This document shows positions 50,149 through 59,675 of a stretch of DNA of 64,000 nt, in pieces. A model generated the notes under the pieces. That model made no database searches, was not told the origin of the DNA, and saw only the letters and a program-made list of their open reading frames with translations. Position 1 is the first letter of the stretch. Every line of letters starts with the position of its first letter. A program made the translations under genes and the position numbers. This stretch comes from Pseudonocardia phyllosphaerae (GTDB lineage Bacteria; Actinomycetota; Actinomycetes; Mycobacteriales; Pseudonocardiaceae), in assembly GCF_046546475.1 (NCBI RefSeq), contig NZ_JBKGXS010000009.1, positions 142,051-206,050 of the forward strand. The letters run 5' to 3'.

Positions 50149-51090
50149 TCAGGCGGGGACGACGTTCGGGGCGAAACCGGCCCGGGCGACCATGCTGTGC
50201 AGCGGGCGGCCGAGCGCCTCCTCGCATGCGGCCGACGCCGCGGCCAGGGCGTCCAGGTCCAGGCCGGTGCGCACGCCCATCGACTCGAACAGGCACACCA
50301 GGTCCTCGGTGCAGACGTTGCCGGTCAGCCCGGCGCCGTAACCGATGGACGCCGGATGGCCGCCGACTCCGCCGAGTGCGCTGTCGAAGTGCCTGCACCC
50401 GGCGTCGAGCGCGGCGACGGCGTTGGCGACGCCGGCCCCACGGGTGTTGTGGAAGTGGGCGACGAGCGGCAGATCCGGGTGCTCGCGTTCCAACCGGCCG
50501 AACAGCGTCGCGACGGTGGTGGGAGTGGCCACGCCGGTGGTGTCACCGAGGGTCACCGCGTCCGCGCCGAGCTCGACGAACCGGGAGACGTCCGCGGCCA
50601 CCCGGCCCGGGTCGACGGCGCCCTCGAACGGGCAGCCGAAGGCCACCGACACCACACCGACGATCCGGAACCGGTCGCCGGCGAGGTCGGCCATCTCGGC
50701 CATCCGCTCCCACTGCCCCGCGCGGGTGGTTCGCAGGTTGCGTTCGGTGTGGCTCTCGCTGGCCGACACCAGGAAGCTCAGCTCGCCGGCGCCGCGGCCC
50801 GCGTCGAGGTCGGCCAGCGCCCGGCGCACCGCCGCAGGGTTGGGGCAGGTGGCCTTGTAGGCGACCCCGGGGACGCGCGGGATCCGCGCGAGGACGTCGC
50901 TCGCGTCGGCGAAGGCGGGAACCCGCTCCGGGTGGCTGTAGCTGGTCGCCTCGATCCGGGTGAAGCCCGCGGCGACGAACCGGTCGAGCAACGCGACCTT
51001 GGTCGAGGTGGGGACGAAGACGGGTTCGTGCTGCAGCCCGTCGCGTGCGAAGCACTCGCAGATCGTGACGTCGTCCGGATGACCGGTCAT
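50149..51090 (-). CDS. Hydroxymethylglutaryl-CoA lyase-family protein
   Basis: 313 residues, HMGL-like TIM barrel. ECFARDGLQHEP carries the metal Asp, FTRIEATSYSHPERVPAFADA, SVAFGCPFEGAVDP, LGDTTGVATPTTVATLF, LVAHFHNTRG with metal His, and HFDSALGGVGGHPAS. The catalytic Cys loop appears as YGAGLTGNVCTEDLVCLF. It should split a 3-hydroxy-3-alkyl-glutaryl-type CoA ester to acetyl-CoA plus a keto acid or ketone. First gene of the leftward operon. Mitochondrial leucine degradation uses the same reaction type; the substrate here need not be HMG-CoA. Confidence 0.88.
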   Translation of the reverse strand: MTGHPDDVTICECFARDGLQHEPVFVPTSTKVALLDRFVAAGFTRIEATSYSHPERVPAFADASDVLARIPRVPGVAYKATCPNPAAVRRALADLDAGRGAGELSFLVSASESHTERNLRTTRAGQWERMAEMADLAGDRFRIVGVVSVAFGCPFEGAVDPGRVAADVSRFVELGADAVTLGDTTGVATPTTVATLFGRLEREHPDLPLVAHFHNTRGAGVANAVAALDAGCRHFDSALGGVGGHPASIGYGAGLTGNVCTEDLVCLFESMGVRTGLDLDALAAASAACEEALGRPLHSMVARAGFAPNVVPA

Positions 51091-51127
51091 CGGAACCTCC
51101 TGTCTCCGGTCCAGGAGTACACGGCCA

Positions 51128-51144
51128 TGTTGATAAAAACAACA
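51128..51144. promoter_or_regulatory. Operator-like dyad TGTTG-N7-CAACA, copy 1
   Basis: TGTTG and CAACA around ATAAAAA, 38 nt before the HMGL-like gene's start. The arms are identical to copy 2 at 51216. MarR proteins bind such 16-18 bp dyads and a marR gene lies in the same island. Confidence 0.7.
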
Positions 51145-51215
51145 GGAGTCCGCAGGGAAGTGGCAAGCCTGCGAACGAGACTTGCTCGCAACATCGCCGA
51201 AATGCGGGTCCGATC

Positions 51216-51232
51216 TGTTGACTTGCTCAACA
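51216..51232. promoter_or_regulatory. Operator-like dyad TGTTG-N7-CAACA, copy 2
   Basis: TGTTG and CAACA around ACTTGCT; arms extend by one base to CTGTTG/CAACAG. It lies 73 nt before the aldehyde dehydrogenase start, on the other side of the divergent promoter from copy 1. Confidence 0.7.
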
Positions 51233-51304
51233 GGTCGGGATCAGACTCGGTCTCGCCCACCGCCGCCGCCGTGGGCCGTACGCCACCGATCGGAAGGTTC
51301 CCGG

Positions 51305-52741
51305 ATGCCCGACACCCCCGTCGCGACACTGCTCATCGCAGGGACGTGGCAGACCGCTCCGGTCACGTTCGAGGTCGTCGACCCCGCGAGCCTCGAGGTC
51401 ATCGGTACCGCGGCCGACGCCGGACCCGACCACGCCCGCATCGCGGTCGAGGCGGCCGTCGCCGCCGCTCGTGGCTGGGCGGAGCTCGCGCCCGAGGTCC
51501 GGTCCGGTCACCTGCGGACCGCCGCGGCAGTCGTCCGGGAGAGGGGCGAGGAGCTGGCCGTCCTGCTCAGCCGGGAGAACGGGAAACCGCTGGCCGAGGC
51601 ACGTGGTGAGCTGAGCGGCGCGGCCCGGATGCTGGAGTGGGCGGCCGAGGAGGGCCGGCGCGCCTACGGCCGGGTGACTCCATCCGACGCAGCCGGTCCC
51701 GGGCTCGTGCTGCGCAGCCCGGTCGGACCCGTGCTGGCGATCACGCCGTGGAACTTCCCGGCCAGCATGCTCGCCCGCAAGGTGGCCCTCGCACTCGCCG
51801 CGGGCTGCCCGGTGATCGCGAAGCCGGCCGAGCAGACCCCGCTGATCGCGACCGCGCTGCTGGAGATCCTGCAGTCGACCGGTCTGCCCGACGGCGTGCT
51901 GCAGTCCCTCACGACCACCCGGCCCGCCGAGCTCGTCGACGCCCTGCTGAGCGGTCCCGGGTTGCGCAAGGTCAGCTTCACCGGATCCACGGAGGTCGGG
52001 CTGGGCCTGTTGCGCCGCACCGGCGATCGGCTCCGCCGCACGTCGCTGGAGCTGGGCGGGCACTCGCCCGCGGTCGTGCTGCCCGACGCCGACCTGGAGG
52101 CGGCCGCCGCTGGCGTCGTCGCAGGCAAGTTCTTCAACGCGGGGCAGAGCTGCACTGCGGTCAACCGGCTCTACGTCCACGAGGACGTAGCGGCGGACCT
52201 GCTCGCGCTCGTCGAGAAGAAGGTCGCGGCCCTGCGGGTCGGGCGCGGGGACGCCGAGGGCACCACCGTCGGCCCGCTGATCGACCGCGCCGGGATGGAG
52301 AAGGTCGAGCGCCAGGTCGCCGACGCCGTCGAACAGGGTGCGACCGTCCTCATCGGGGGCGCACCGGCCGAGACCGGCCTGGCCGGCAACTTCTACCTGC
52401 CGACGGTCCTCACCGGTGTCACCCCGCAGATGCTGATCTCGCGCGAGGAGACCTTCGGCCCCGTTCTCGCCGTGCAGACCTACGGCGACTCCGACGACGT
52501 CGCGCAGCTGGCCAACGACACCGAATACGGCTTGGCCGCCTACGTCTTCGGCTCCGACCTCCGCCGCATCTGGCGGCTGCTCGACCGGCTCGAGTTCGGC
52601 GTCATCGGCGTCAACGAACCGTCCCCGGTGCGTCCGGAGCTGCCGTTCGGCGGGCAGAAGAACAGCGGACAGGAACGCGAGGGCGGCAGCGAGGGCATCG
52701 AGGCCTACACCGAGGTGAAGGCCGTCGCCCTGCGCTTCTGA
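51305..52741 (+). CDS. NAD(P)-dependent aldehyde dehydrogenase (succinate-semialdehyde type)
   Basis: 478 residues. ITPWNFPASMLARKVALALAAG (cofactor, in two landmarks), FTGSTEVGLGLL, catalytic Glu in LELGGHSPAVV and Cys in FNAGQSCTAVNRLY, then EETFGPVLAVQ. The pattern is closest to succinate/glutarate semialdehyde dehydrogenases. It oxidises the aldehyde left by the next gene's aminotransferase. GGAAGG precedes ATG 51305. Confidence 0.9.
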   Translation: MPDTPVATLLIAGTWQTAPVTFEVVDPASLEVIGTAADAGPDHARIAVEAAVAAARGWAELAPEVRSGHLRTAAAVVRERGEELAVLLSRENGKPLAEARGELSGAARMLEWAAEEGRRAYGRVTPSDAAGPGLVLRSPVGPVLAITPWNFPASMLARKVALALAAGCPVIAKPAEQTPLIATALLEILQSTGLPDGVLQSLTTTRPAELVDALLSGPGLRKVSFTGSTEVGLGLLRRTGDRLRRTSLELGGHSPAVVLPDADLEAAAAGVVAGKFFNAGQSCTAVNRLYVHEDVAADLLALVEKKVAALRVGRGDAEGTTVGPLIDRAGMEKVERQVADAVEQGATVLIGGAPAETGLAGNFYLPTVLTGVTPQMLISREETFGPVLAVQTYGDSDDVAQLANDTEYGLAAYVFGSDLRRIWRLLDRLEFGVIGVNEPSPVRPELPFGGQKNSGQEREGGSEGIEAYTEVKAVALRF

Positions 52742-52825
52742 GATCCCGCTCCCGACGTTCCGCGTCCGAAACCCGCCGCACGCCCCGCCCCGTTCCTGCC
52801 ACGCCCAGACCGAGAGGTGTCGTCC

Positions 52826-54139
52826 ATGACCAGCACCACCGAACGGCCCGGCCCCAAGCCGGCGGACACCGCCGCGCTCGCCGACCTGGACCGTCGCAGC
52901 CTGATCCACCCGCACACGGTGATCGGCGCACCCCAGGAGCCGCTCGTGCTCGCCCGGGGCGAGGGCGCCCTGCTGTGGGACACCGACGGCAACGAGTACG
53001 TCGACGGCACCTGCGGGCTGTGGCAGTGCCCGGTCGGGCACGGCCGCACCGAGCTCGCCGAGGTCGCCGCCCGCCAGATCGGGACGCTGGAGTTCTACTC
53101 CTCGTTCGGGGACTACTCCAACGAACCGGCCATCCGGCTGGCCGACCGCCTGCTGGGGATCGCCCCCGAGGGCATCGAGCGCGTCTTCTTCACCAACGGT
53201 GGCTCCGAGGGCACCGAGACGGCGATCAAGCTCAGCCGGCTGGCCTTCCACCACGCCGGTCGGCCCGAGCGCACCGTGATCCTCGCCCGCCAGGGCGGCT
53301 ACCACGGCATGGGCGCCGGATCGCTGGCCGCGACCGGGATCGACGGACTCCGGGCGGGCTACGGGCCCCTGCTGCCCGACGTCGAGTTCCTCGGCAAGCC
53401 GCACGGCATCGCCCACGGCCCCGGCGCGACGGATCTGCTGGTCCGCGAGCTGGAGGAGCGTATCGAGACCATCGGCGCCGACCGGATCGCGGCGTTCATC
53501 GGCGAGCCCGTCCTCGGCGTCGGCGGGATGGTGCCGCCGCCGGAGGACTACTGGCCGCGGGTCCAGGAGGTTCTGCGCCGGCACGGCATCCTGCTGATCG
53601 TCGACGAGATCGTCACCGCCTTCGGCCGGACCGGACACTGGTTCGGCAGCGACCACTTCGGCATCGAGCCGGACATGATCGTGACCGCCAAGGGGTTGTC
53701 CAGCGGCTACATCCCGATGGGCGCGGTGCTCATCGGCCGGCGCGTCCTGGAACTCGCCGACGGGGCGACCTTCTTCCACGGATTCACCTACAACGGGCAC
53801 CCGGTCGGTGCCGCGGTCGCGCTCGCCAACATCGACATCATCGAGCGGGAGGGGCTGCTCGCACGGGCGGCCGAGCTCGGGGAGCGACTCCGGACGGCCC
53901 TCGAGCCGCTCGCCGACCTGCCCCATGTCCGGGAGGTGCGCGGCGTCGGCCTGATGCTCGGCATCGAGTTCGAGGACCTGCCGACCGCGCCGGTCCAGGC
54001 GGGCTGCCGGGCCGAGGGTGTCGTCGTCCGGGCCTCGGGGACCTCCATCGTCCTGTCGCCACCGCTGGTGATCACCGAGGAGCAGATCGACCGGCTCGCC
54101 GAGGTGCTCTGCCGCAACGTCGTGGCTGCTGCGGGCTGA
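52826..54139 (+). CDS. Class III (omega) aminotransferase
   Basis: 437 residues, PLP enzyme. DTDGNEYVDGTCGLWQCPVGHG near the N-terminus, TNGGSEGTETAIKLSRL, QGGYHGMGAGSLAATG, AAFIGEPVLGVGGMVPPP, IVDEIVTAFGRTGHWFG and the PLP lysine in VTAKGLSSGYIPMG. It takes an amino group from an amine or omega-amino acid. With the aldehyde dehydrogenase before it and a polyamine-type importer after it, an amine substrate is likely. GAGAGG lies 8 nt before ATG 52826. Confidence 0.9.
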   Translation: MTSTTERPGPKPADTAALADLDRRSLIHPHTVIGAPQEPLVLARGEGALLWDTDGNEYVDGTCGLWQCPVGHGRTELAEVAARQIGTLEFYSSFGDYSNEPAIRLADRLLGIAPEGIERVFFTNGGSEGTETAIKLSRLAFHHAGRPERTVILARQGGYHGMGAGSLAATGIDGLRAGYGPLLPDVEFLGKPHGIAHGPGATDLLVRELEERIETIGADRIAAFIGEPVLGVGGMVPPPEDYWPRVQEVLRRHGILLIVDEIVTAFGRTGHWFGSDHFGIEPDMIVTAKGLSSGYIPMGAVLIGRRVLELADGATFFHGFTYNGHPVGAAVALANIDIIEREGLLARAAELGERLRTALEPLADLPHVREVRGVGLMLGIEFEDLPTAPVQAGCRAEGVVVRASGTSIVLSPPLVITEEQIDRLAEVLCRNVVAAAG

Positions 54140-54146
54140 GGGCGCG

Positions 54147-55193
54147 GTGTCCTCCCGGTTCCGGAAGCTCCTCCCGATGGCGCTGCTGTCGTCCCTGCTC
54201 GTCTCGGGGTGCGCGGTGTCGGAGGGCGGCGCCGACTCGCTGGTCTTCGTGTCCTATGGACAGGGCGCCTACCAGGCCGGGCAGCGCTCGGCCTGGCTCG
54301 ACCCCTACCAGCAGCGCACCGGCACGACCATCACGATCGACGGACCGTCCAGCACGGCCAAGCTCAAGGCGATGGTCGAGGCGCGCAAGGTGACCTGGGA
54401 CGTCGTCGACACCGACGCGTCGGTCGCGGCAGCCAACTGCGGCACCCTTCTCGAACCGATCGACTCGAGTGCCTACGCGGACCGTTTCCCGGCCGGGTCG
54501 GTGTCCCGCTGCGGCGTCCCCGCCGCCCTGTTCGGGATGATGTTCATGTACGACGCCCGCAAGTACGGCAACCACCCGCCGACGCGGTTGGCGGACTTCT
54601 TCGATCCGCGCGCGTTCCCGGGCCGGCGGGTCGTCTACGGCGGTGACCCGAGCGTCGGCACGCTGGAGGCCGCGCTGCTCGCCGACGGTGTTCCCGCCGA
54701 CCGTCTCTACCCGCTCGACGTGCCCCGGGCGCTGTCGGTCTACGACCGCATCCGTCCGCAGCTCACGCTTGCGAGCACCTACGGCGACCAGCAGCAGCGG
54801 ATGGCGGGCGGGCAGGCCGACCTCGCCCTGATCGTCAGTGCGCGGGCGTACTCGCTGCTCAAGTCCGGTGCGACCGGCTGGAAGGTCGTACCGGGTATTC
54901 CGACCCCGGTGACCTGGGACGTCCTGGTGGTCCCCCGGGGATCACGACGGCCCGACGCCGCCAGGGACCTGATCCGTTTCGCCTCCGGGCAGGAGCAGGC
55001 CGCGGCCTTCGCCGACGCGGCCGGTGTGGGGCCGGCGAACGCGACGGCGCCGAGGCCGTCGTCGCCGTACGGCCGGGAGCTCGACATCTGGGGCGACGAC
55101 AGGAAGGGCCAGAGGGTGCTCAGCAACGTGAACTGGTGGGCCGCGAACCGTGAGCGCGTCGTCCGGGCGTGGTCGGACTGGACGACCGGATGA
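54147..55193 (+). CDS. ABC transporter substrate-binding lipoprotein (PotD/F-like)
   Basis: 348 residues. Lipoprotein signal with lipobox LVSGC at about 18-22. The mature part has FVSYGQGAYQAGQRSAWLDPYQQRTG and WDVVDTDASVAAANCG, then GMMFMYDARKYG and SFP-like hinge regions typical of spermidine/putrescine-type binding proteins. It captures the substrate outside the membrane. Coupled to the permease by an ATGA overlap. Confidence 0.88.
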   Translation: MSSRFRKLLPMALLSSLLVSGCAVSEGGADSLVFVSYGQGAYQAGQRSAWLDPYQQRTGTTITIDGPSSTAKLKAMVEARKVTWDVVDTDASVAAANCGTLLEPIDSSAYADRFPAGSVSRCGVPAALFGMMFMYDARKYGNHPPTRLADFFDPRAFPGRRVVYGGDPSVGTLEAALLADGVPADRLYPLDVPRALSVYDRIRPQLTLASTYGDQQQRMAGGQADLALIVSARAYSLLKSGATGWKVVPGIPTPVTWDVLVVPRGSRRPDAARDLIRFASGQEQAAAFADAAGVGPANATAPRPSSPYGRELDIWGDDRKGQRVLSNVNWWAANRERVVRAWSDWTTG

Positions 55194-56074
55194 GCGCCGC
55201 GAGCGCACCGCAGGCCACGGCCGGCGCTGCTGCCGTACGCACCCGGTCCCGTAACGGATGGCTGTTGCTGCCGGCCGCTGCCCTCCTGCTGGTCTTCTTC
55301 TTCTGGCCGCTCGCGATCATCCTGTGGCGCAGCGTCTCCGACCCGGAACCGGGGTTCGGGAACTACCTCTCCGTCCTCGGCGACGCGGTGCAGATCCGAG
55401 TCGTGCTCCGCACCCTGCGCGTCGCGCTGGTGGTCACGCTGGTGACCCTGGTGATCGCCTACCCCTACGCATTCGCGATGAGCCGGGTCCCGGCACGTGT
55501 GCGTGGGCTGCTCCTGCTGCTGGTGCTCATGCCGTTCTGGACGAGCGTCATGGCACGCAACTTCGCCTGGTATGTGCTCGAACAGCGGGACGGTCTGATC
55601 GACCGGGCCTTCGCCGCGGTCGGTCTCGACGGCGTGGTGCTGCTCGGCTCGGTCACCGGAGTGACCGTGGCGATGGTGCAGGTGATGTTGCCGTTCATGG
55701 TTCTGCCGCTGCAGAACACGATGCTGGGGATCGACCGACGCCTGGTCGACGCAGCGACCAGCCTCGGGGCCCCGCGTCCGGTCGCGTTCCTGCGCGTCTA
55801 CCTGCCGCTGTCGCTGCCCGGCGTGCTCGCCGGGGTGTCGGTCGTGTTCATCATGTCGCTGGGCTTCTACATCACCCCGGCGCTGCTGGGCACACCGCAG
55901 CAGGCACTCGTCGCCCAGGTGATCGGTACCCGGGTGAACGACCTGCTGGACTTCGGCGGTGCGGGTGCACTCGGCGCCGTCCTGCTCGTCGTGACGCTGA
56001 TCGTGCTGGCCCTGCTCGGCAGGGTGGCCGGTCCGATGTACGCCGCCACCGCGGGAGGTGTCGACCGTGGCTGA
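55190..56074 (+). CDS. ABC transporter permease (PotB-like)
   Basis: 294 residues with six hydrophobic helices; the cytoplasmic EAA loop is VDAATSLGAPRPVAFLRVYLPLSLPG. The start WLLLPAAALLLVFFFWPLAIIL and MPFWTSVMARNFAW fit the PotB class. It forms the channel with the next permease. The stop overlaps the next start region by 8 nt. Confidence 0.92.
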   Translation: MSAASAPQATAGAAAVRTRSRNGWLLLPAAALLLVFFFWPLAIILWRSVSDPEPGFGNYLSVLGDAVQIRVVLRTLRVALVVTLVTLVIAYPYAFAMSRVPARVRGLLLLLVLMPFWTSVMARNFAWYVLEQRDGLIDRAFAAVGLDGVVLLGSVTGVTVAMVQVMLPFMVLPLQNTMLGIDRRLVDAATSLGAPRPVAFLRVYLPLSLPGVLAGVSVVFIMSLGFYITPALLGTPQQALVAQVIGTRVNDLLDFGGAGALGAVLLVVTLIVLALLGRVAGPMYAATAGGVDRG

Positions 56075-56927
56075 GCTGTCGACACCGGTCGCCCTCCCAC
56101 CACGGGACCGCACGGCGGCCCCGCCGGTGCCCCGGGCCGCCGCGCGCGAACGGCATCTCGGTTGGGCTCTGCGGCTCTGGGTCGCGGCCGTCGGTTTCCT
56201 GCTGGTGGCGCCGACACTCGTCGTCCTGCCGATGAGCTTCGGCTCGGGGTCCACCTTCGAGTTCCCGCCCACCGGGTGGTCCGTGCGCTGGTACGCCGAG
56301 TTCTTCACCAGCAGGCAGTGGCTGGCGTCGCTGGCCAACTCGCTGCAGGTCGCGCTGCTCGCCGCGGTGCTGGCGACCGTGGTCGGGACCGCCGCCGCGT
56401 TCGGCCTGGACCGCAGCCGGTTCCGTGGCCGCGGAGCGGTGCGGCAGCTGCTGATGGCACCGATGATCCTGCCCGGGATCGTCGTGGCGATCGCGGTGTA
56501 CGGCGTGTTCCTGCGCTGGCAGCTGAACGGCACGCTGCTCGGGTTCGTCCTCGCCCACGCCGTCCTCGGGGTGCCGTTCGTGATCACCTCGGTGCACACC
56601 AGCCTGGCGAACTACGACGCGACGGTCGAGAAGGCCGCCGCGAGCCTGGGGGCCGGCCGGGTCACCACCGCGCGCCGCGTCATCCTGCCCCTGGTCGGGC
56701 CGGGGGTGGTCTCCGGGTTCGTGTTCGCCTTCGCCACGTCGTTCGACGAGGTGGTGATCGCCCTGTTCCTGCAGACCCCGGACATCAAGACCCTGCCCGT
56801 GGCGATGTACGAGTCGATCGTCCTGGAGATCGACCCCACCATCGCCGCCGCGTCCAGCGTGATCGTCGTCCTGACGACGGCGCTGCTGCTGATCCCCCAG
56901 ATCGCCCGACGACGGAGGCCACGATGA
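56067..56927 (+). CDS. ABC transporter permease (PotC-like)
   Basis: 286 residues, six helices; EAA loop VEKAAASLGAGRVTTARRVILPLVGPG, and FDEVVIALFLQTPDIKTLPVAMY near the end, characteristic of PotC. GTG 56067 is used because GGGAGG is then 9 nt upstream; GTG 56058 lies too close to it. Confidence 0.92.
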   Translation: MAELSTPVALPPRDRTAAPPVPRAAARERHLGWALRLWVAAVGFLLVAPTLVVLPMSFGSGSTFEFPPTGWSVRWYAEFFTSRQWLASLANSLQVALLAAVLATVVGTAAAFGLDRSRFRGRGAVRQLLMAPMILPGIVVAIAVYGVFLRWQLNGTLLGFVLAHAVLGVPFVITSVHTSLANYDATVEKAAASLGAGRVTTARRVILPLVGPGVVSGFVFAFATSFDEVVIALFLQTPDIKTLPVAMYESIVLEIDPTIAAASSVIVVLTTALLLIPQIARRRRPR

Positions 56928-57988
56928 GCCAGACCACCGCCACCACCGGTCACGGCATCACCACCAGCCACGTGACCAAGGCCTACCCCGGCACCGACCG
57001 TCCGGCCGTCGACGACGTGTCGCTGGACATCGGGGCGGGAGAGTTCATGACGTTCCTCGGGCCGTCGGGCTCCGGCAAGACGACGATGCTGTCGATGATC
57101 GCGGGCTTCACCGCGCTGAGTGCGGGCTCGATCACCGTCGACGGACAGGAGATCTCCCGCCTGAAGCCGCACCGACGCGATCTCGGGGTCGTCTTCCAGC
57201 AGTACGCGCTGTTCCCGCACCTCACGGTGGGTGCGAACGTGGCCTTCGGCCTCGCCCGGCGCCGCGTGCCCAAGGCGGAGGTCGAGCGCCGGGTCTCCGA
57301 GATCCTGGAGATGGTCGGTCTGGAGGGCGTCCGCGACCGGTTGCCGCGGCAGCTCTCCGGCGGCCAGCAGCAGCGGGTCGCACTGGCCCGTGCGGTCGTC
57401 TACCGGCCGCGGGCGCTGCTGATGGACGAGCCGCTCGGAGCGCTGGACAAGAAACTGCGCGACCAGCTGCAGCGCGAGATCGCCCGGATGCACCGCGAGC
57501 TCGGCATGACGTTCCTGTTCGTCACCCACGACCAGCAGGAGGCGCTGACCCTGTCCGACCGCATCGCCGTGTTCAACGAGGGGCGGATCGAGCAGGTCGG
57601 CACCCCGAGCGAGCTCTACGAGCGTCCGGCGACACTGTTCGTCGCGCAGTTCGTCGGGGAGTCCAACCGGCTGTGCCTCGCCCCGGGGCAGGTCACGGTG
57701 GTCCGCCCCGAGCGGATCGCCCTCTACCGCACGGAGAACGAGGTCCCGCCGGGGCAGCGCCGGCTGCCCGCCCGGGTCACCGATGTCGCCTACCTCGGCG
57801 ACCACCTCCGGATCTGGCTGCGTCACTTCGACGGTGGCCGCGGCTGCGCGGTGCAGCCGGTGGACGACTCGGGCAGGTACGCCCTCGGCGAGGAGGTGAT
57901 GGTGTCCTGGCATCCCGGCCACGAGATCGTCGTGCCGGCCGAGGAGCCCCGGCAGCCGACGGCCGTTCCCGTCCTGGACCCGGCGTGA
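56924..57988 (+). CDS. ABC transporter ATP-binding protein (PotA-like)
   Basis: 354 residues. Walker A GPSGSGKTTMLSMIAG, Q-loop VVFQQYALFPHLTV, signature LSGGQQQRVALARAV, Walker B LLMDEPLGALD, H-loop VTHDQQEA. The C-terminal 110 residues form a TOBE-like regulatory domain (VVRPERIALY). It energises the importer. ATGA overlap with the permease upstream and GTGA overlap with the amidohydrolase downstream. Confidence 0.94.
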   Translation: MSQTTATTGHGITTSHVTKAYPGTDRPAVDDVSLDIGAGEFMTFLGPSGSGKTTMLSMIAGFTALSAGSITVDGQEISRLKPHRRDLGVVFQQYALFPHLTVGANVAFGLARRRVPKAEVERRVSEILEMVGLEGVRDRLPRQLSGGQQQRVALARAVVYRPRALLMDEPLGALDKKLRDQLQREIARMHRELGMTFLFVTHDQQEALTLSDRIAVFNEGRIEQVGTPSELYERPATLFVAQFVGESNRLCLAPGQVTVVRPERIALYRTENEVPPGQRRLPARVTDVAYLGDHLRIWLRHFDGGRGCAVQPVDDSGRYALGEEVMVSWHPGHEIVVPAEEPRQPTAVPVLDPA

Positions 57989-59655
57989 CCTCCGACGTCG
58001 TCCTGCGCGGCGGGCGGATCCGCACCTTCACCGGCGACGATCGGGTCGTGGACGCGCTGGCGATCCGGCACGGCCTGGTGCTCGCCGCGGGGTCGGAGTC
58101 CGAGGTGAGCGCGGTCGTGCGGCCGGGCGCCCGGTACTGGGAGCTCGACGGACGCACCGTGCTCCCCGGGATCAACGACGCGCACCTGCACCTGGTGTGG
58201 TGGGCGCTGGCCGCCCCGGAGTTCTGCGTCGACCTCTCCGGGGCCGGCGACCTCGCGTCGCTGCAGGCAGCAGTGCAGAGGGCACCGGCGGGTGAGTGGG
58301 TCGTCGGGCGCGGCTGGCGGGAGACGACCGTCGCCGAGCTCGCGCGGGGGAGCGCACCGCACCGCCGCACCCTCGACGCGGTCACCGGCGGCCGTCCCGC
58401 GGTGCTGCACCACGCGTCGTCGCACTCGGTGTGGGCGAACACCGAGGCGCTGTGCCGGGCGGGGGTCACCCGGCACACCCCGGACCCGCCGGCCGGGGAG
58501 ATCGTCCGCGACGCCGACGGTGAACCGACCGGGATCCTCGTCGAGAGCGCCCAGGATCTCGTCGCCCGCCTGGTGCCCGTCCCGAGCCGCGAGGAGCGCC
58601 TGGACGCCGTCGTCCGGGCGATGGCCCGGCTGAACCGGCTCGGTGTCACCAGCCTGACCGACCCCGTCGTCACCCCCGAGATCTGGGACGACTACCGCGA
58701 GCTGCACGCCTCCGGCCGGATGACGGTGCGGGTCAGTGCGTTGCGGCACTGGGACTGGCCCTCACCCACCAGCACGGCCGACGGGCTGTCCCGCGACCTC
58801 GCGGAGTCCGGTCCCGTCACCGGCTCCGGTGACGACATCCTGCGCGTCGGCGGCGTCAAGCTGTTCGCCGACGGGGTGCCGACCCACTGCACGGCGTGGA
58901 TGCACCGGCCCTATCCGCGCGGCGGGCACGGCGACCTCGTGACGACCGGCGCGACCGTGGCGGAACGGGTCGCGGCGCTGTCCGCGCTGGTCGCGACCGC
59001 GCACGGCAGGCGGGTGTCCGTCCAGGTCCACGTGACGGGGGATCGCGCGGCCGACGCCGTCGTCGATGCCATCGAGGCGGCCGCAGCCGACGATCCGTGG
59101 CCCGCGGCCCGGCACGTCCTCATCCACGGCACGTTCCTGACGACCGAGGTCCTCCCGCGGCTGGCCGACGGTGGCATCGGCGTCATCACGAGCTCCCTGA
59201 TGCGCACCGGCAGCGGTCCGTCGATGGTCGCCGTTCTCGGCGAGGAGCGCTGGCGGGACGCGTTCCCGGCGCGGGCGTTGCTCGACGCGGGCGTCTGCGT
59301 CGCGGACAGTTCCGACGCCCCGGTCACCCGGCCCGACTGGCGTCGCGGTGTCGCGACGTTCAGCGGGGTCCCGGGCCCGTACGCGGTCGGGGACCTGGAA
59401 CCGGGACAGGTGCTGACCCGGACCGAGGCGCTGCGGTTGTGGACGACGGCCCCGGCGCGGCTCGAAGGCACCGCGGACCGCAAGGGACATCTGACCGCGG
59501 GTGCGCTCGCCGACCTCGTCGTGCTCGACACCGACCCGGTCGAGGCCTCGGAAGGCGCGCTGCTCGGCACCGACGCCGTGCTCACCGTCGTCGGGGGACG
59601 GGTCGTGCACGACTCGGGAGTCGTGCGGGGCGTCGGCGGTCCGGCGGGGGGTTGA
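57985..59655 (+). CDS. YtcJ-like metal-dependent amidohydrolase
   Basis: 556 residues. VLRGGRIRTFTGDDRVVDALAI and VLPGINDAHLHLVW (HxH metal site), GVKLFADGVPTH, VSVQVHVTGDRAADAVVDAIE, HVLIHGTFLT and DSSDAPVTRPDW. YtcJ/AepA-type proteins hydrolyse N-acyl or N-formyl bonds. As the last gene of the amine operon, it could free an amine from an amide. No signal peptide: it acts after import. Confidence 0.87.
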   Translation: MTSDVVLRGGRIRTFTGDDRVVDALAIRHGLVLAAGSESEVSAVVRPGARYWELDGRTVLPGINDAHLHLVWWALAAPEFCVDLSGAGDLASLQAAVQRAPAGEWVVGRGWRETTVAELARGSAPHRRTLDAVTGGRPAVLHHASSHSVWANTEALCRAGVTRHTPDPPAGEIVRDADGEPTGILVESAQDLVARLVPVPSREERLDAVVRAMARLNRLGVTSLTDPVVTPEIWDDYRELHASGRMTVRVSALRHWDWPSPTSTADGLSRDLAESGPVTGSGDDILRVGGVKLFADGVPTHCTAWMHRPYPRGGHGDLVTTGATVAERVAALSALVATAHGRRVSVQVHVTGDRAADAVVDAIEAAAADDPWPAARHVLIHGTFLTTEVLPRLADGGIGVITSSLMRTGSGPSMVAVLGEERWRDAFPARALLDAGVCVADSSDAPVTRPDWRRGVATFSGVPGPYAVGDLEPGQVLTRTEALRLWTTAPARLEGTADRKGHLTAGALADLVVLDTDPVEASEGALLGTDAVLTVVGGRVVHDSGVVRGVGGPAGG

Positions 59656-59675
59656 CCCGGTCTGTGACGGCGGGG

